A DNA stretch of 64,000 bases, taken from NCBI GenBank assembly GCA_035293805.1, contig DATGMD010000051.1:211194-275193 (forward strand). The letters run 5' to 3'. Both the position numbers and the translations under genes were made by a program. Position 1 is the stretch's first letter. Each line of letters starts with the position of its first letter. The notes below the pieces were generated by a model. The model had not been told where the DNA came from. It saw nothing but the letters and a program-made list of their open reading frames with translations, and made no database searches. Origin of the DNA: JAJPHF01 sp035293805 (GTDB lineage Bacteria > Chloroflexota > UBA6077 > JAJPHF01). Shown in pieces: positions 34,084 to 41,702 of the stretch.

Positions 34084-34848
34084 GTGCGCTTGCAGGATCG
34101 CGTAGCTATCGTCACCGGGGGCGGCCACGGCATCGGCCGCGCCTACGCGCTCGGGCTGGCGGGCGAGGGCGCGAAGGTCGTCATTGCCGAGATCGACGCC
34201 AAGGCTGCGGATGAGGTCGCCAAGGAGATCGAGGCGCAGGGCGGCCAGGCGCTGGCCGTGCCGACGGACGTGGCCAGCGAGGAGTCCACCCAGGCGATGG
34301 CCCACCGCACGGTGGACCGCTTCGGCGGCATTGACGTGCTCGTGAACAACGCCTCGATCTTTGCCACGATCCCCATGTCGCGCGTCGGCTTCGAGGACAT
34401 CTCGATCGAGGAGTGGGACCGCCTGATGGCGGTGAACCTGAAGGGCCCCTGGCTGTGCTGCCGCGCCGTGGTGCCGTACATGCGCCAACGCGGCAAGGGG
34501 AAGATCATCAACATCTCCTCGGGCACGATCATGGACGGCGGCGGCGGCACGCGCGCCCACTACGTCGCCTCGAAGGCGGGCGTGATGGGGCTGACCCGCA
34601 CGCTGGCGCAGGAGCTGGGCAAGGACAACATCTGCGTGAACACGCTGGCGCCCGGCTCGACGCTCAGCGAGGTGAACCCGACCCCGGAAGTGCTCGCCTT
34701 CCGCCAGCGCACCGCCAGCGGCCGCGCGCTCAAGCGCGTCGAGCGCCCCGACGACCTGGTGGGCACGGTGCTCTTCCTCGCCTCCGACGACGCCGACTTC
34801 ATCACCGGCCAGATGATCCTCGTCGACGGCGGCGACAAGATGCACTAG
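34084..34848 (+). CDS. Short-chain dehydrogenase/reductase
   Basis: This 254-residue classical SDR has the NAD(P)-binding TGGGHGIGRA near residue 11, NNAS near 90, catalytic Ser in NISSG and Tyr-x3-Lys in HYVASKAG near 160, and ends in the usual FITGQMILVDGG. An Asp/Glu after strand 2 (IAEIDA) suggests NAD preference. The GTG at 34084 is chosen for its GGAAGGAG site. It is followed by a luciferase-like gene 52 bases downstream, possibly one unit. Confidence 0.9.
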   Translation: MRLQDRVAIVTGGGHGIGRAYALGLAGEGAKVVIAEIDAKAADEVAKEIEAQGGQALAVPTDVASEESTQAMAHRTVDRFGGIDVLVNNASIFATIPMSRVGFEDISIEEWDRLMAVNLKGPWLCCRAVVPYMRQRGKGKIINISSGTIMDGGGGTRAHYVASKAGVMGLTRTLAQELGKDNICVNTLAPGSTLSEVNPTPEVLAFRQRTASGRALKRVERPDDLVGTVLFLASDDADFITGQMILVDGGDKMH

Positions 34849-34900
34849 CGTTCTCCGCTATACTTGTCCGCACGCTATCTCCCGCCGCTAGGAGTCTGCC

Positions 34901-35944
34901 GTGGTCGCCTACGACATCGAGCTGAACTCGGCTGCCCACTACCCAGCCGCCGGCGTCATTGATCTCGCCGTGATGGCCGAGGCGGTCGGCTTCCAGGGCT
35001 ACTGGAAGGGCGAGTCGAACAGCACCGATCCGCTGGTGCTGCTGTCGGGCGTCGCCACGCGCACCCGCACCATCAAGCTGGGCACGGCCATCTATCACTT
35101 CTTCGGCCGCAGCCCCGTGCAGATGGGCATCCAGGCGGCCACGCTGCAAGACATGTCGGGCGGGCGGCTGCTGCTCGGGCTGGGCGCGGCCAACACCGCC
35201 ATCGCGAGCTGGCACAGCCAGGAGTTCAGCAAGCCGCTGCGCCGCGCCCGCGAGTACATCGAGATCACGCGGGCGGTGGCGCGCGGCGAGCGGGTGGACT
35301 ACCGCGGCGAGATCTACAACACCGGCGTCGGTTTCAAGCTCTCCTGGCGGCCGAGCTACCCCGACTTCCCGATCTACCTGGCCGGCCTCGGGCCGCAGAT
35401 GACGCGGCTGGCCGGGCGGCTGGCCGACGGCGTGGTGATCAACATGGCCACGCCCGCCAAGATCCGCGAGATCGCCGAGCACGTGCGCGGCGCGGCCCAG
35501 GAGGCCGGGCGCGACGTGAGCAAGATCGACATCATCGCCAAGGCGCGCGTCTCGCTGAACCCCGACCGGGCGGTGGCGCGAGCGCGGCTGCGCCAGGTGC
35601 TCACCTTCTACAACCTGGCCGACTACTACGGCGAGATGCTCATCGGCCTCGGCTTCGGCGAGCACGTCAACGCCATCCGCGGCGCCTATAAGGAGGGCGG
35701 CTTCAAGGCGGCGCAGGCGGCGATCAAAGACGAGTACATGGACCAGGTGCCGATGATCGCGGCCACCAGCATCGAGGAAGTAAAAGAGCGGCTCGTCCCG
35801 TTCGTCGAGGCGGGCGCCACCCGCTTCGTGATCCCCTACGTGCCCTGCACCGAGCCCGTCGTCGAGGACGCGGAGCGCTTCCTGCGCGCCTGGGGCGGCG
35901 AGCCCGTCGGCCGCACCATCTCCGCGCCCAGCGGCCGAGCGTAA
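34901..35944 (+). CDS. Luciferase-like (F420/FMN) oxidoreductase
   Basis: This 347-residue TIM-barrel protein belongs to the bacterial luciferase/F420-dependent reductase family: GLGAANTAIASWHS near residue 92, IYLAGLGPQMTRLAGR near 160. Whether it binds FMN or F420 cannot be told. The GTG start at 34901 has TAGGAG upstream. A TATACT at 34859-34864 could be its own -10. It precedes the CoA-transferase genes on the same strand, suggesting a catabolic role. Confidence 0.85.
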   Translation: MVAYDIELNSAAHYPAAGVIDLAVMAEAVGFQGYWKGESNSTDPLVLLSGVATRTRTIKLGTAIYHFFGRSPVQMGIQAATLQDMSGGRLLLGLGAANTAIASWHSQEFSKPLRRAREYIEITRAVARGERVDYRGEIYNTGVGFKLSWRPSYPDFPIYLAGLGPQMTRLAGRLADGVVINMATPAKIREIAEHVRGAAQEAGRDVSKIDIIAKARVSLNPDRAVARARLRQVLTFYNLADYYGEMLIGLGFGEHVNAIRGAYKEGGFKAAQAAIKDEYMDQVPMIAATSIEEVKERLVPFVEAGATRFVIPYVPCTEPVVEDAERFLRAWGGEPVGRTISAPSGRA

Positions 35945-35964
35945 CCGCAGCACTGTAGCGACGA

Positions 35965-35996
35965 CGTAGGGCAGGGGCTTGGCCCCTGCCGCCCGG
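35965..35996. repeat. GTAGGGCAGGGGC hairpin repeat (copy 1)
   Basis: GGCAGGGGC-TTG-GCCCCTGCC is a perfect nine-base hairpin inside a CGTAGGG...GCCCGG unit. Copies 2 and 3 are at 39773 and 39842. Confidence 0.75.
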
Positions 35997-36021
35997 CGTA
36001 TCCCAATGAACGAGGCCGAGG

Positions 36022-36942
36022 ATGACAGCCGCGCCCACGACGACCAGCAAGCTCGTGACCCTGCGCGAGGCGGCGGCGAGCGTGCCCGACGGGGCGACGC
36101 TGGCGCTCGGTGGCTTCGTCGTCGCCCGCGCCTCGGCCGCCTTCGCCCGCGAGCTGGTGCGCCAGCGGCGGCGCGGCCTCACCGTCACCCAGGCCATCGT
36201 CGGCTTCGATACCGACATCCTGGCCGCCAGCGGCGCCATCGACAAGCTCATCTACGGCGGCGGCTCGCTCGACGCCTTCGGCCTCGTCATCGCCATCAAC
36301 CGCCTCATCGAGCAGGGCCGCCTCGTCGTCGAAGCCTACAGCACGATGACCGTCTCCCTGCGCTACCTCGCCGCCGCGATGGGCATCCCGTACATCCCTA
36401 CCAAGTCGCTGCTCGGCTCGGACGTGCTGGCGCGGCTCGAACAGTCGGCGCCGGACAGCGTGCGGGTGACTACCTGCCCCTTCACCGGCGAGCGGCTGCT
36501 GCTCTTGCGCGCGCTCCAGCCCGACGTGGCGGTGGTGCAGGTGCAGCAGGCCGACCAGGAGGGCAATGCGCGCATCTACGGGCCGACGTGGGACAACGAC
36601 GAGGCGCTGAAGGCGGCGAAGCGGGTGATCTTGCTGGCCGAGGAGATCGTCTCGACCGACTACCTCCGCCAGCAGCCGGAGCTAACGACCGTCACGGGCC
36701 TGCGCGTGGACATGGTCGTCCACGCCCCCTACGGCGCGCACCCCACGTCGTGCTACCGCTACTACGACTACGACGCGGACCACCTGCGCGAGTACGTGGC
36801 GGCCGCGAAAGACCCGCCGGCGCTCGAGCGCTACCTGGACAAGTACGTGCACAGTGTCGAGGACCACTTCGCCTACCTGGAGCGCGTCGGCGGCGTCGCC
36901 CGCCTCAGCCAGCTAAAGGCCGATCCGCTGCTCGGGTATTAG
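36022..36942 (+). CDS. CoA-transferase subunit A (glutaconate-type)
   Basis: This 306-residue protein is the A subunit of a family I CoA-transferase, like glutaconate or 3-oxoadipate CoA-transferase: GGFVVAR near residue 30 and the glycine-rich YGGGSLDAFG near 77. It builds a heterodimer with the B subunit encoded 115 bases downstream. The acceptor acid is unknown; the neighbourhood suggests a ring-cleavage product. The stop codon lies inside the CAGCNNT repeat that follows. Confidence 0.85.
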   Translation: MTAAPTTTSKLVTLREAAASVPDGATLALGGFVVARASAAFARELVRQRRRGLTVTQAIVGFDTDILAASGAIDKLIYGGGSLDAFGLVIAINRLIEQGRLVVEAYSTMTVSLRYLAAAMGIPYIPTKSLLGSDVLARLEQSAPDSVRVTTCPFTGERLLLLRALQPDVAVVQVQQADQEGNARIYGPTWDNDEALKAAKRVILLAEEIVSTDYLRQQPELTTVTGLRVDMVVHAPYGAHPTSCYRYYDYDADHLREYVAAAKDPPALERYLDKYVHSVEDHFAYLERVGGVARLSQLKADPLLGY

Positions 36943-36974
36943 CCATCAGCCATCAGCTATCAGCCAGCAGCATG
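36940..36974. repeat. CAGCNNT heptamer array (array C)
   Basis: Units TAGCCAT, CAGCCAT, CAGCTAT, CAGCCAG and CAGCATG run in phase from the stop codon of the CoA-transferase A gene. Array D, about 60 bases downstream, carries the same type of unit on the other strand. Confidence 0.75.
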
Positions 36975-37029
36975 GGACTCGAGGAGACGGCAACATGATC
37001 GAGGGCAACAGGCGACTTACGACCAATCG

Positions 37030-37069
37030 TCTGCTGAAAGCTGAAAGCTGAAAGCTGATGGCTAACAGC
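37030..37069. repeat. CAGCNNT heptamer array (array D), overlapping a start codon
   Basis: Three AAAGCTG units (the complement of CAGCTTT) run from 37037 to 37057 directly into ATGGCTA and ACAGCT. The ATG of the CoA-transferase B gene is the first base after the third unit, so its first codons belong to the repeat. Confidence 0.75.
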
Positions 37070-37825
37070 TACACGACCGCGGAGCTGATGGTGGCCGCCG
37101 GCGCCCGGGCGCTGCAGGACGGGCAGATCGTCGTCGTCGGGCTGGGCATCCCGCTCGTGGCGGCGGGGCTCGCGCAGCGCACGCACGCGCCGCGGCTGCG
37201 CATGCTGAACGAGATCGGCGTGGCCGACTTCTGGCCCGTCGAGCTGGGCGTCGGCAACTCCGATCCGCGCATGTGGTACCACGGCGCGCGCTACAGCGGG
37301 CACATCGACGTGATGGGCACGATCCTCCAGCGCGGGCTGGTGGACGTCGGCTTCCTGGGCGCGCTGGAGGTGGACGTCTACGGCAACATCAACTCGACCG
37401 AGGTGCCCGCGCGCGATGGCGGCATCCGGCGCTTCGGCGGCAGCGGCGGCGCCTGCGACATGGCGTCGCTGGCGAAGACGACCATCATCATCCTGCGCCA
37501 CGAGCGGCAGAAGCTGGTCGAGCGCGTGCGCCACGTCACCAGCCCGGGCTACCTGGACGGGCCGGGCGCGCGCGAGCGGGCGGGGCTGCCGGGCGGCGGG
37601 CCGGCCTACGTCATCACCGACAAGGCGGTGTTCGACTTCGACCCCGCTACCTGTCGCCTGCGGCTCCAATCGGTGCATCCCGGCGTGAGCCACGACGACC
37701 TGCGCGCCAGCACCGGCTTCGATCTGGACATCCCGCCCGACGTGCCACGAACGCCCGAGCCCAGCGCCGAGGACCTGGCCGTGATCCACGCCATCGACCC
37801 GGGCGGCCGCTTCACGCGGCACTGA
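37058..37825 (+). CDS. CoA-transferase subunit B (glutaconate-type)
   Basis: This 255-residue B subunit partners the 36022-36942 gene. The family I catalytic region is MLNEIGV near residue 50, whose Glu is the probable CoA-thioester site, followed by the FGGSGGACDMA glycine loop near 125. The chosen ATG lies inside a heptamer repeat with no Shine-Dalgarno; the next Met is ten codons later (37088), and the protein would still be nearly complete. The product could feed CoA esters to the dehydrogenase encoded at 6061-7206. Confidence 0.85.
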   Translation: MANSYTTAELMVAAGARALQDGQIVVVGLGIPLVAAGLAQRTHAPRLRMLNEIGVADFWPVELGVGNSDPRMWYHGARYSGHIDVMGTILQRGLVDVGFLGALEVDVYGNINSTEVPARDGGIRRFGGSGGACDMASLAKTTIIILRHERQKLVERVRHVTSPGYLDGPGARERAGLPGGGPAYVITDKAVFDFDPATCRLRLQSVHPGVSHDDLRASTGFDLDIPPDVPRTPEPSAEDLAVIHAIDPGGRFTRH

Positions 37826-37840
37826 TGCGTCGGCCGCGGT

Positions 37841-38083
37841 TTGGGGTGTGGCGACGGAAACGCGGCGACCAGCCGGGCCATCGCGGCGTGCACCGCGCTG
37901 CTGCCGGCCGAGCAAGTGGACGAGAGCGTGGCCGGCAGCCGCTTTGCCAAGCGACTCCTGACGGTGGTAGCATCGTGCCGGCGGCAAGGCCGACCGGTGT
38001 TGGGCTTCCTAGTGGCTACGGTCGAGGCGGCGCCGCGGGGTAGCTCGCCGCCGTCTCTACTCCCGGCAGGCCAGGGTGGCTGA
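37841..38083 (+). pseudogene. IS66-type transposase C-terminal remnant
   Basis: An 80-codon frame carries SRFAKRLLTVVASCRRQGRP and, further on, GFLVATVEAAPRG and PPSLLP, which resembles the last 50-60 residues of IS66-family (TnpC/Tnp-DDE) transposases where a SRFVERxLTVVATCRQQG block is typical. The rest of the transposase and its ends are absent. The first 25 residues do not match. It lies just before an AT-rich foreign gene, consistent with a degraded mobile element. Confidence 0.55.
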
Positions 38084-38128
38084 ACGGTTACCGAAAACCT
38101 GTGGAGCTTTGGAAAGGAGCTTTGATCA

Positions 38129-39019
38129 ATGCGAGAGAGAATAAGCTACTATAGCGACGGCCTAAAACTGTCCGGAATACTTTCTACGCCTGACAATGCC
38201 GGAGGAAGGCAGTTTCCTGGTGTCTTGCTTGTGCCAGGCTTCATGAGCACGGCGGATGCTTTCTTTCCTGGGTTCGCTGAAGAGTTGAACGCAGCTGGAT
38301 TTGTATCCCTAACTATGGATTTCAGAGGATTCGGGGAGAGCGAAGGCGTCAGTGGCGAGGTAATTCCATACCTACAGATCTATGACGCTAGTAACGCCAT
38401 CTCCTACTTGCAATCAAGACCAGAAGTTAACCCTGATAAAATCGCCGCGTTAGGTGTAAGTCTGGGAGGAGGGGAGGTAGCATATATAGCAGCTCGAGAC
38501 CGACGAGTAAAGTGTGTTGCATCGATGGTCCTGGTCGGTGATGGCGAGCGGAGAATGCGAAGATTTCGAACCGAGCAAGAGTGGGAAACTTTAATGCAAA
38601 AGGTTCAAGAGGACAGGATAAACAGGGCTTTGACTGGCAAATCCAAAGATTTCTATGGATTTTTGAATGAGGGAACCGATTCGGTACTGATAATGCCTCC
38701 TGATCTGAGCTCTTCCTTGAAGGATGCTGAACAGGTGGAAAAGGAAAAAGGCAACAGAACAACGCTAGCAACCGTTGATGGGTGGCTGGGCTACAAGCCG
38801 GAAGAGATTATTGACAAGGTGTCTCCAACACCAATTCTCTTCGTTCAAGCGGAGAAGGACGAGCTCGAGGCTGATGACGCCGATAGATTGTATCGCAAGG
38901 CGGGGGAACCTAAGAAGCTATTCACCCTGAAAGACGGCGTACACTTCGACGTGTATGGGAGAAGGACGAAAGAAGCCATGCAACCGGTCCTCGAATGGTT
39001 CAACCAGTACCTTCAATGA
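38129..39019 (+). CDS. Alpha/beta hydrolase of foreign base composition
   Basis: This 296-residue hydrolase has the oxyanion strand LLVPGF, nucleophile Ser in LGVSLGGGEV near residue 112, Asp in QAEKDEL and His in DGVHFDVYG near 270, a full triad of the dienelactone hydrolase/acyl-esterase type. AAAGGAG precedes the ATG. Base composition is far lower in GC than the surroundings: the 60 bases from 38641 contain 24 G/C, against 44 in the 60 bases from 37381. It uses codons such as ATA, AGA and TTA rare in its neighbours, so it was acquired recently. Confidence 0.8.
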   Translation: MRERISYYSDGLKLSGILSTPDNAGGRQFPGVLLVPGFMSTADAFFPGFAEELNAAGFVSLTMDFRGFGESEGVSGEVIPYLQIYDASNAISYLQSRPEVNPDKIAALGVSLGGGEVAYIAARDRRVKCVASMVLVGDGERRMRRFRTEQEWETLMQKVQEDRINRALTGKSKDFYGFLNEGTDSVLIMPPDLSSSLKDAEQVEKEKGNRTTLATVDGWLGYKPEEIIDKVSPTPILFVQAEKDELEADDADRLYRKAGEPKKLFTLKDGVHFDVYGRRTKEAMQPVLEWFNQYLQ

Positions 39020-39109
39020 ATCCAATGCAGGACCGATCAAATCTATTTATAGCGGTATTTCCCACTTCTGGCGCGGCGCCGGGCAGCCCGAGCACGCCGG
39101 CGTGGCGCT

Positions 39110-39679
39110 CGGCGGCAGAACGCCGAGGTGCTGCCCGAGGTCGAGGCGATCATGCGCATGGCGGTCGAGAAGCGCGTGGGCATCGGCTTCGGCCACACTG
39201 ACTTCCAGGAGCTGCTGCCGCTGGCGCGCAAGGCGAAGGAGCTGGGCGTGCGCGCTATGCTCGACCACCCGCTGCTGGAGCTGAACAAGCTCTTGCTCAG
39301 CGAGATGGAGCAGCTCGCCGATCTGGGCGTGTACGTCGGCACCTACTGCCAGCCGATGATCCCGAGCCTCTACCAGCCGATCCAGGACCCGTTCGAGACG
39401 ATTCGCACGATCCAGGCGATCGGGCCCGAGCGCTGCATCATCGGCTCCAACTTCGGCCAGGTGCTGCACGTCAACTCGATCGACGGCATGCGCATCTTCG
39501 TGCGCGGGCTGCTCGGCTTCGGCATCCAGCCCGACGCCGTGAAGCTGATGCTCCAGGACAACCCTGCCCACCTCATGTACCTCGACGACGACCCCGAGCA
39601 GCGCCTGCCCACCACCCGCGGCTACGGCAACAGCGTCCGTCGCGGCGAGATCGGCTGGGACGCCAGCGGCGAGAACTAG
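39110..39679 (+). pseudogene. 3' fragment of a metal-dependent hydrolase (DUF6282/amidohydrolase-like)
   Basis: About 185 residues remain, matching the C-terminal half of a TIM-barrel metal-dependent hydrolase of the amidohydrolase/DUF6282 type: GFGHTDFQELL (His in the barrel), MLDHPLLELN, RCIIGSNFGQ and a C-terminal NPAHLMYLD. The N-terminal half with the first metal ligands is missing, and the sequence before about 39110 is unrelated. A GTG at 39128 could start translation, but the product would lack the active-site entrance. The break coincides with the end of the AT-rich insert. Confidence 0.65.
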
Positions 39680-39697
39680 CCGCGGTAGCCGTCAGCA

Positions 39698-39739
39698 GTC
39701 GGCCCTCTCTGCCCGGTGACCGGCGCAGAGAGGGCCGAC
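39698..39739. terminator. Long perfect hairpin after the hydrolase fragment
   Basis: A 14-base perfect stem (GTCGGCCCTCTCTG at 39698-39711 and its complement at 39726-39739) closes a 14-base loop. No T-run follows, so it may be a Rho-independent-like block or a repeat element. Confidence 0.45.
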
Positions 39740-39772
39740 CCATAGTTCGGTACAATCCCGGCGACACACGGT

Positions 39773-39873
39773 CGTAGGGCAGAGGCTCGTCCCCTGCCGC
39801 CCGGCCGAGGCTGCTACTAGGGACCGATCCAGCGAGCACGTCGGAGGGCGGGGGCTCGTCCCCTGCCGCCCGG
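39773..39873. repeat. Two copies of the GTAGGGCAGGGGC hairpin repeat
   Basis: Copy 2 (39773-39804) and copy 3 (39842-39873) match the unit at 35965 in the CCCCTGCCGCCCGG half, with the loop changed to CTCGTC. A TACAAT at 39751-39756 precedes them but no gene follows until 39928. Confidence 0.7.
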
Positions 39874-39927
39874 TACGCGCGTTAGTAGATCGGTGCCGCG
39901 GGGCGTTGTGCGCCCGCAAGGAACGAC

Positions 39928-40137
39928 ATGAGCGTCAATGAAGAGATTCAATCGGTGGTCGATCAACTGACCGAGGACGCCGCCGACGTGCTGGACTATC
40001 TTCACTGGCTGACGACTGACGGGGAGACGCTCTCAGAGGAGGAGCGAGCCCGCGTGCAGCGCGGCGAGCAGCAGATCGCCCGGGGCGAGTACCTCACGCT
40101 CGCCGCGCTGCGCCGACTCTGCGGGGAATTGGGGTAG
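39928..40137 (+). CDS. Small antitoxin-like protein (69 aa)
   Basis: This 69-residue acidic helical protein resembles the tail of RelB/DUF2281-type antitoxins, where a helix of SEEERARVQRGEQQIARG character precedes a L-x-x-L-R ending. No toxin gene follows; the next gene is a luciferase-like enzyme 52 bases away. The ATG is supported by AAGGAACG upstream. Assignment is by resemblance of composition and layout only. Confidence 0.5.
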   Translation: MSVNEEIQSVVDQLTEDAADVLDYLHWLTTDGETLSEEERARVQRGEQQIARGEYLTLAALRRLCGELG

Positions 40138-40189
40138 GCTGCCGGTGTGACCCAGTCACACCGGCAGCCTTCGCTTCAGGAGCAGGGCC

Positions 40190-41125
40190 ATGGCGGAGCA
40201 GCGAGCGTTCCGGTTCGGGGTGGCGGCGGCCAGGCCGCGCTCGCGGCAGGAGTGGGCGGAGCAAGCGCGGAAGGCGGAGGCGCTGGGCTACGCCGTCCTG
40301 CTGCTGCCCGACCACTTCGGCGACCTCCTCGCGCCCATTCCCACGCTCGTCGCCGCCGCCGACGCCACCACCACGCTGCGGCTCGGCACCTTCGTCCTCT
40401 GCAACGACTTCCGCCACCCCGCCGTGCTGGCCCAGGAGGCCGCGACCATCGACCTGCTCTCCGACGGCCGCCTGGAGCTAGGGCTGGGTGCCGGCTGGCT
40501 GCGCGCCGAGTACGAGCAGGCCGGCATCGCTTACGAGCCAGGGCCAGTGCGCGTGGCCCGGCTGGAAGAGAGTGTGCGCATCGTCAAGGGGCTGCTCGCC
40601 GGCGAGACGGTGACCTTCGCCGGCGCGCACTACACCGTGACGGGCCTGGCGGGGCTGCCGCGGCCCGTCCAGCAGCCGCACCCGCCGCTGCTCGTCGGCG
40701 GTGGCGGCCGGCGCATTCTCACGCTTGCCGCCCGCGAAGCCGACATCGTCTCCCTCGCGCCGCGCGTGCGCGCCGACGGCACGCGGCTGGACGCCCTCGA
40801 CGCCACGCCCGAAGCGCTAGCGCGCAAGATCGCGTGGGTGCGCCAGGCGGCGGGCGAGCGCTTCGCCGCGCTGGAGCTAAACCTGCTCGCGCTCGCCACC
40901 GCCGTCACGCCCGACCGCCGCGCCGCCGCCGCGCAGGTCGCCAGCCGCTTCGGCGCCCCCGTCGACCTCGTCCTCGCAACGCCCCACCTGCTCCTCGGCA
41001 CCATCGACGAGATCGCCGCCCAACTGCAATCCACGCGCGCCCGCTACGGCATCTCCTACGTCGTCGTCTTCGAGGACGTCATGGACGCCTTCGCCCCCGT
41101 CGTCGCCCGCCTCGCCGGCACTTGA
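40190..41125 (+). CDS. Luciferase-like F420-dependent oxidoreductase
   Basis: This 311-residue protein resembles the F420-dependent TIGR03621 (MSMEG_2516-like) group: FGVAAARPRSRQEW at the N-terminus, LPDHFGDLLAPIP near residue 40 and LELGLGAGWLRAEYEQAGI near 95. The cofactor F420 is inferred from family; FMN cannot be excluded. AGGAGCAGG precedes the ATG. It converges with the small secreted protein gene and is the last chromosomal gene on this strand before the prophage. Confidence 0.85.
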   Translation: MAEQRAFRFGVAAARPRSRQEWAEQARKAEALGYAVLLLPDHFGDLLAPIPTLVAAADATTTLRLGTFVLCNDFRHPAVLAQEAATIDLLSDGRLELGLGAGWLRAEYEQAGIAYEPGPVRVARLEESVRIVKGLLAGETVTFAGAHYTVTGLAGLPRPVQQPHPPLLVGGGGRRILTLAAREADIVSLAPRVRADGTRLDALDATPEALARKIAWVRQAAGERFAALELNLLALATAVTPDRRAAAAQVASRFGAPVDLVLATPHLLLGTIDEIAAQLQSTRARYGISYVVVFEDVMDAFAPVVARLAGT

Positions 41126-41126
41126 C

Positions 41127-41594
41127 CTACTGCGACTGGCTAGCAAGCTGCTGTGATTCAGGGGCAGGATCCAGAGCGACTCGCTCCTCACGGGACCCCG
41201 GTGGCCCATATTGCTTGACGATGTACGATCCTGACCGTACCGGGAACGTCTGAACGATTGGGAGCACCACCGCAAGCAGGCTGTCGGCGTCAGGTCCGTA
41301 CATGTACAATATGGCGAAGCCCCTACCGAAGTCATGGCCATCGTACTCGCCGGCACCACTCTGGTTGATGGCTGACTCCAGCCTGTCTTCAAGGTCATAG
41401 GCAGCCATCCGCTCGTCGGGAGTACCGAAGGTGTCATCCGCGAGTTTGAGAAACACCAAAACTGCATGCTCAAGGCTCGGGCTACCCTGGCCTCCCAGGC
41501 CCGTCGATAAGGTTATACGTGTGACCGTGAAGGCTGCCGCCACAGCAGCACAACCTATGAGTAGTCCCACAAGAGACGCGGATCTCACCTGCAC
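41127..41594 (-). CDS. Membrane-anchored hypothetical protein, near the prophage boundary
   Basis: This 155-residue protein has an N-terminal hydrophobic segment (about 8-25) that could be a signal or anchor, then a soluble domain with EYDGHDFGRGF and LYMYGPDADSLL, patterns seen in a widespread uncharacterised family of small proteins in Actinobacteria and others. AAGGGAG lies 6 bases before the GTG at 41594. It overlaps nothing and is the last gene left of the prophage. Base composition is lower in GC than the window average, so it may be a recent arrival. Confidence 0.6.
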   Translation of the reverse strand: MQVRSASLVGLLIGCAAVAAAFTVTRITLSTGLGGQGSPSLEHAVLVFLKLADDTFGTPDERMAAYDLEDRLESAINQSGAGEYDGHDFGRGFAILYMYGPDADSLLAVVLPIVQTFPVRSGSYIVKQYGPPGSREERVALDPAPESQQLASQSQ

Positions 41595-41675
41595 ACCGGT
41601 CTCCCTTCTGATCCGAAGTATGGGGTAAGGTGGCCGTCAGGGCGCACGGCGGGTGTCGGCGGCCGCGGCCGAAAG

Positions 41676-41702
41676 TAGGGTAGTATAGCGTAGACTACCC
41701 TA
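41676..41702. promoter_or_regulatory. Perfect inverted repeat at the integrase stop / prophage left edge
   Basis: TAGGGTAGT (41676-41684) and ACTACCCTA (41694-41702) are perfect complements with a nine-base loop. The right arm contains the integrase stop codon. It could terminate the integrase mRNA or belong to the attachment site (attL); the second att copy is beyond the window, so this cannot be decided. Confidence 0.45.

Noticed and set aside
32392..34845. Leftward open frame of over 800 codons across lgt and the SDR gene
   Set aside because: It spans two well-identified rightward genes and their promoter; no recognisable domain and no ribosome binding site.
36940..37069. CRISPR array
   Set aside because: The repeats are only seven bases long, contiguous and without spacers; no cas genes are present in the window.
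41595..41699. A tRNA gene as phage attachment site
   Set aside because: No cloverleaf, T-loop or CCA-like end can be drawn on either strand in this gap.
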